Below are positions 61,979 to 64,000 of a stretch of DNA of 64,000 nt, piece by piece. A program made the position numbers and the translations under genes. The notes under the pieces are model-generated. The model saw nothing but the letters and a program-made list of their open reading frames with translations. It had not been told where the DNA came from and searched no databases. Origin of the DNA: Nocardia vulneris (lineage in GTDB: Bacteria > Actinomycetota > Actinomycetes > Mycobacteriales > Mycobacteriaceae); the NCBI RefSeq assembly GCF_001613425.1, contig NZ_BDCI01000023.1, positions 62,001-126,000 of the forward strand, in the 5' to 3' direction. Positions within the stretch are counted from its first letter, which is position 1, and the number at the start of each line of letters is the position of its first letter.

Positions 61979-63541
61979 TCAGCGGGTGGGTTGGCGTTCC
62001 TCCGGGTAGACGTCGTCGTCGGAGAGCAGGGCGCTGCCCGCGACCTGATCCTGGGCCAGGGCCTCGAGGAAGGCGCGGGCCCAGCGGTCCACGTCGTGGG
62101 CGAGCACCTGACGGCGCAGCGAGCGCATCCGGCGGCGCTTGGTGTCGCGGTCGTCCTCGATCGCGGAGACGATCGCGTCCTTCACGCTGTCCAGGTCGTG
62201 CGGGTTGCACAGGTAGGCCTGCCGCAATTCGGCTGCCGCGCCGGTGAATTCGCTCAGCACCAGGGCGCCGTTGAGCCCGCTGTGACAGGCGACGTACTCC
62301 TTGGCGACCAGGTTCATGCCGTCACGCAGCGGCGTCACCAGCATCACGTCGGCGGCGACGAAGAAGGCGATGAGCTCGTCCCGCGGGATCGGACGGTGCA
62401 GGTAGTGCACCACCGGATAGCCGACCCGGGCGAACTCGCCGTTGATCCGGCCGACCTGGCGCTCGATGTCGCCACGCATCTGGATATAGCTCTCCACCCG
62501 TTCCCGGCTCGGCGTGGCCAGCTGCACCATCACCGTCTCCGCCGGATCGATCCGCTGCTCGAGCAGCAGCTCCTCCAGCGCGTTGAGCCGGATATCGATG
62601 CCCTTGGTGTAGTCCAGCCGGTCGACACCGAGCAGGATGGTCTTCGGATTGCCCAGCTCCGCACGGATTTTCGCGCCCCGCTCGCGGATCGACCGGCGGC
62701 GCGAATGCTCATCGAGCTCGGCGGAGGAGATCGAGATCGGGAACGCGCCGACCCGCACCGTGCGGAAACCGACCTGCACGACGCCGAGTTTGGAGCGGAC
62801 ACCGACGGTGCCGCGCGAAGTCGGCTGACCGGCCAGCCTGCGCGCCAGATACAGGAAGTTCTGCGCGCCGCCGGGCAGATGGAAGCCGATCAGGTCGGCG
62901 CCGAGCAAACCCTCCACGATCTCGGTACGCCACGGCATCTGCATGAACAGCTCGACCGGCGGGAACGGGATGTGCAGGAAGAAACCGATGGTCAGATCGG
63001 GTCGCAGCATGCGCAGCATCTTGGGCACCAGCTGCAACTGGTAGTCCTGCACCCAGACGGTGGCACCCTCCGCCGCCACCTTCGCGGTCGCCTCGGCGAA
63101 GCGCCGGTTCACCGTGACGTAGGCGGCCCACCACTTGCGGTCGTAGACCGGTCGCACGATCACATCGTGATACAGCGGCCACAGCGTGCCGTTGGAGAAG
63201 CCCTCGTAGTAGTCGGCCACCTCCTCCGCCGACAGCGGCACCGGATGCAGTTCCAGGCCGTCCTCGATGATCGGATCGACATCCGCGTCCGGCACCCCGG
63301 CCCAGCCGACCCACGCGCCCTTGTTGTTGCGCAACACCGGTTCCAGCGCGGTGACCAGGCCGCCGGGGCTACGTTTCCACCGGCTCGTCCCGTCCGGCAG
63401 CCGTTCCAGGTCGACCGGAAGCCGATTGGCCACCACTACGAAGCCCGAACCGGATTCGGCCGGGCCGACCGGGGTTTGCGGGTGGTCGGCGGAGGTGTCT
63501 AGGGCGGGTTCGGAGCCGTCGGACGAAGTCATCTGGTCCAC
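61979..63541 (-). CDS. otsA: Trehalose-6-phosphate synthase OtsA
   Basis: A 520-residue GT20 glycosyltransferase that makes trehalose-6-phosphate from nucleotide-glucose and glucose-6-phosphate. Motifs: VVVANRLPV, RSPGGLVTAL, GTLWPLYHD, WVQDYQLQLVPKML, GVDRLDYTKGI and RDGMNLVAKEYVA. A disordered 33-residue N-terminus precedes the fold. The GTG at 63541 has an aaagga site; an ATG three codons later is the alternative. In M. tuberculosis otsA also lies beside mce4. Confidence 0.93.
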   Translation of the reverse strand: MDQMTSSDGSEPALDTSADHPQTPVGPAESGSGFVVVANRLPVDLERLPDGTSRWKRSPGGLVTALEPVLRNNKGAWVGWAGVPDADVDPIIEDGLELHPVPLSAEEVADYYEGFSNGTLWPLYHDVIVRPVYDRKWWAAYVTVNRRFAEATAKVAAEGATVWVQDYQLQLVPKMLRMLRPDLTIGFFLHIPFPPVELFMQMPWRTEIVEGLLGADLIGFHLPGGAQNFLYLARRLAGQPTSRGTVGVRSKLGVVQVGFRTVRVGAFPISISSAELDEHSRRRSIRERGAKIRAELGNPKTILLGVDRLDYTKGIDIRLNALEELLLEQRIDPAETVMVQLATPSRERVESYIQMRGDIERQVGRINGEFARVGYPVVHYLHRPIPRDELIAFFVAADVMLVTPLRDGMNLVAKEYVACHSGLNGALVLSEFTGAAAELRQAYLCNPHDLDSVKDAIVSAIEDDRDTKRRRMRSLRRQVLAHDVDRWARAFLEALAQDQVAGSALLSDDDVYPEERQPTR

Positions 63542-63623
63542 TCACGCATCCTTTGCGCGTCGCTGGGTCCCACAGGATCTGGGTAGCTCGACGTCGCCGT
63601 TGGCGTCGAAAGGTAAGAACGGG

Positions 63624-63794
63624 TTATTCGACCCGGGAGCTGGGGCCGATGCCGAGCATCGACAACAGCATCCGGCACTCGTCGGCGTCCTCCGCATAGG
63701 CGGCGACCACGCGCTGAGCCTGTCGTGCGGTCTCGTCGGCCAGTGGTTCCAGATCATCGTCCGCGATGTCGTTCGCGCTGCCCTTCGCGGCCAT
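63624..63794 (-). CDS. Small conserved acidic protein upstream of otsA
   Basis: A 56-residue protein (MAAKGSANDIADDDLEPLAD, ending MLLSMLGIGPSSRVE). The ATG at 63794 follows a good ggaggac site; an upstream start at 63815 is less supported. A small gene of unknown function sits next to otsA in M. tuberculosis (Rv3489), so this is probably its counterpart. It precedes otsA by 82 bases on the same strand. Confidence 0.65.
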   Translation of the reverse strand: MAAKGSANDIADDDLEPLADETARQAQRVVAAYAEDADECRMLLSMLGIGPSSRVE

Positions 63795-63878
63795 CTTCAA
63801 GTCCTCCCGGTTCACTACGCTCGTACGTGCGAATAGTCAATGGTATCTGGCGCCGCCAGGAGCGGGTGGTACCCGCGT

Positions 63879-63902
63879 CACACCGGCCCCCGGCCGGGTG
63901 TG
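63879..63902. other. Inverted repeat upstream of the last gene
   Basis: CACACCGGCC pairs with GGCCGGGTGTG around CCC, with one bulged G. It lies in the divergent gap between the small acidic gene and the final gene, so it may be an operator rather than a terminator. Confidence 0.4.
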
Positions 63903-63959
63903 CCGCCCCGCTCGCCCCTATACCGTGGGGGACAGCAGCAACTCCACGAAAGGGTCGAT

Positions 63960-64000
63960 ATGCCGCTGGCCACGGTGAACGGAATTTCCCTCAACTACCA
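63960..64000 (+). CDS. Start of a probable alpha/beta-hydrolase (partial)
   Basis: The ATG at 63960, preceded by gaaagggtcg, opens MPLATVNGISLNY, a typical N-terminus of alpha/beta-hydrolase-fold proteins. The gene runs off the window after 13 codons, so the family is only suggested. Confidence 0.5.
   Translation, partial: MPLATVNGISLNY

Overview
The window looks like chromosomal DNA of a high-GC, mycolic-acid-type actinobacterium, most likely Nocardia or a close relative. It carries the sterol catabolic gene set of Mycobacterium/Rhodococcus/Nocardia, a complete mce4 steroid importer operon, an EspR-like regulator and WXG100-type secretion substrates. No rRNA, tRNA, insertion sequence, prophage or CRISPR array was seen. 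Gene assignments rest on recalled family sequences and motifs; no search was run.

Region 1 (1-9.8 kb) is accessory: a metallo-beta-lactamase-fold hydrolase, a nitronate-monooxygenase-like protein without the usual catalytic His, a cupin, an AraC regulator, an APH-like kinase, a DUF427 protein, a MarR/MFS pair, and a type VII secretion toxin locus. That locus holds two WXG100 proteins, a 505-residue protein ending in an ADP-ribosyltransferase domain, and a small acidic protein that may be its immunity factor.

Region 2 (9.8-26.4 kb) is the KstR2 regulon, which degrades the last two steroid rings (HIP pathway): fadE33-fadE32-fadE31-echA-fadD3 facing fadE30-ipdF, then kstR2-fadA6, ipdC-ipdB-ipdA-echA20, and two SDR genes. 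Three near-identical palindromes mark the KstR2 operators.

Region 3 (26.4-30.4 kb) is a second accessory island: a secreted Gly-Ser-Ala repeat protein, a 77-bp tandem duplication, an ImmA/IrrE peptidase, a multispanning membrane protein and an EspR-like DNA-binding protein.

Region 4 (30.4-49.3 kb) is KstR-controlled side-chain degradation: fadA5/cyp125, a KSI-like protein, an F420-type oxidoreductase, ltp3-ltp4-DUF35, a second F420-type oxidoreductase, a FadD4-like ligase, echA19/fadD19, fadE26-fadE27/fdxD and hsd4A. Between the FadD4-like gene and an ECF sigma factor lies about 1.1 kb of non-coding DNA. It is built from six stem-loop repeats, each with a loop of 43-44 nt, flanked by 19-bp tandem repeats.

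Region 5 (49.6-59.7 kb) is the mce4 operon: yrbE4A, yrbE4B, mce4A-F and two Mce-associated proteins, mostly joined by 4-bp ATGA/GTGA overlaps. Region 6 (59.7-64 kb) has a PhoPR-like two-component pair, otsA, a small conserved protein and the start of an alpha/beta-hydrolase gene.

Together the genes import sterol (Mce4), open and shorten the side chain (Cyp125, FadD19, FadE26/27, EchA19, Hsd4A, FadA5, Ltp3/4), and finish the C and D rings (FadD3, FadE30-33, IpdF, IpdC, EchA20, IpdAB, FadA6). The A/B-ring genes (kstD, kshAB, hsaA-D), kstR and fadE28/29 are not in the window. Gene order resembles a compact version of M. tuberculosis Rv3490-Rv3564.
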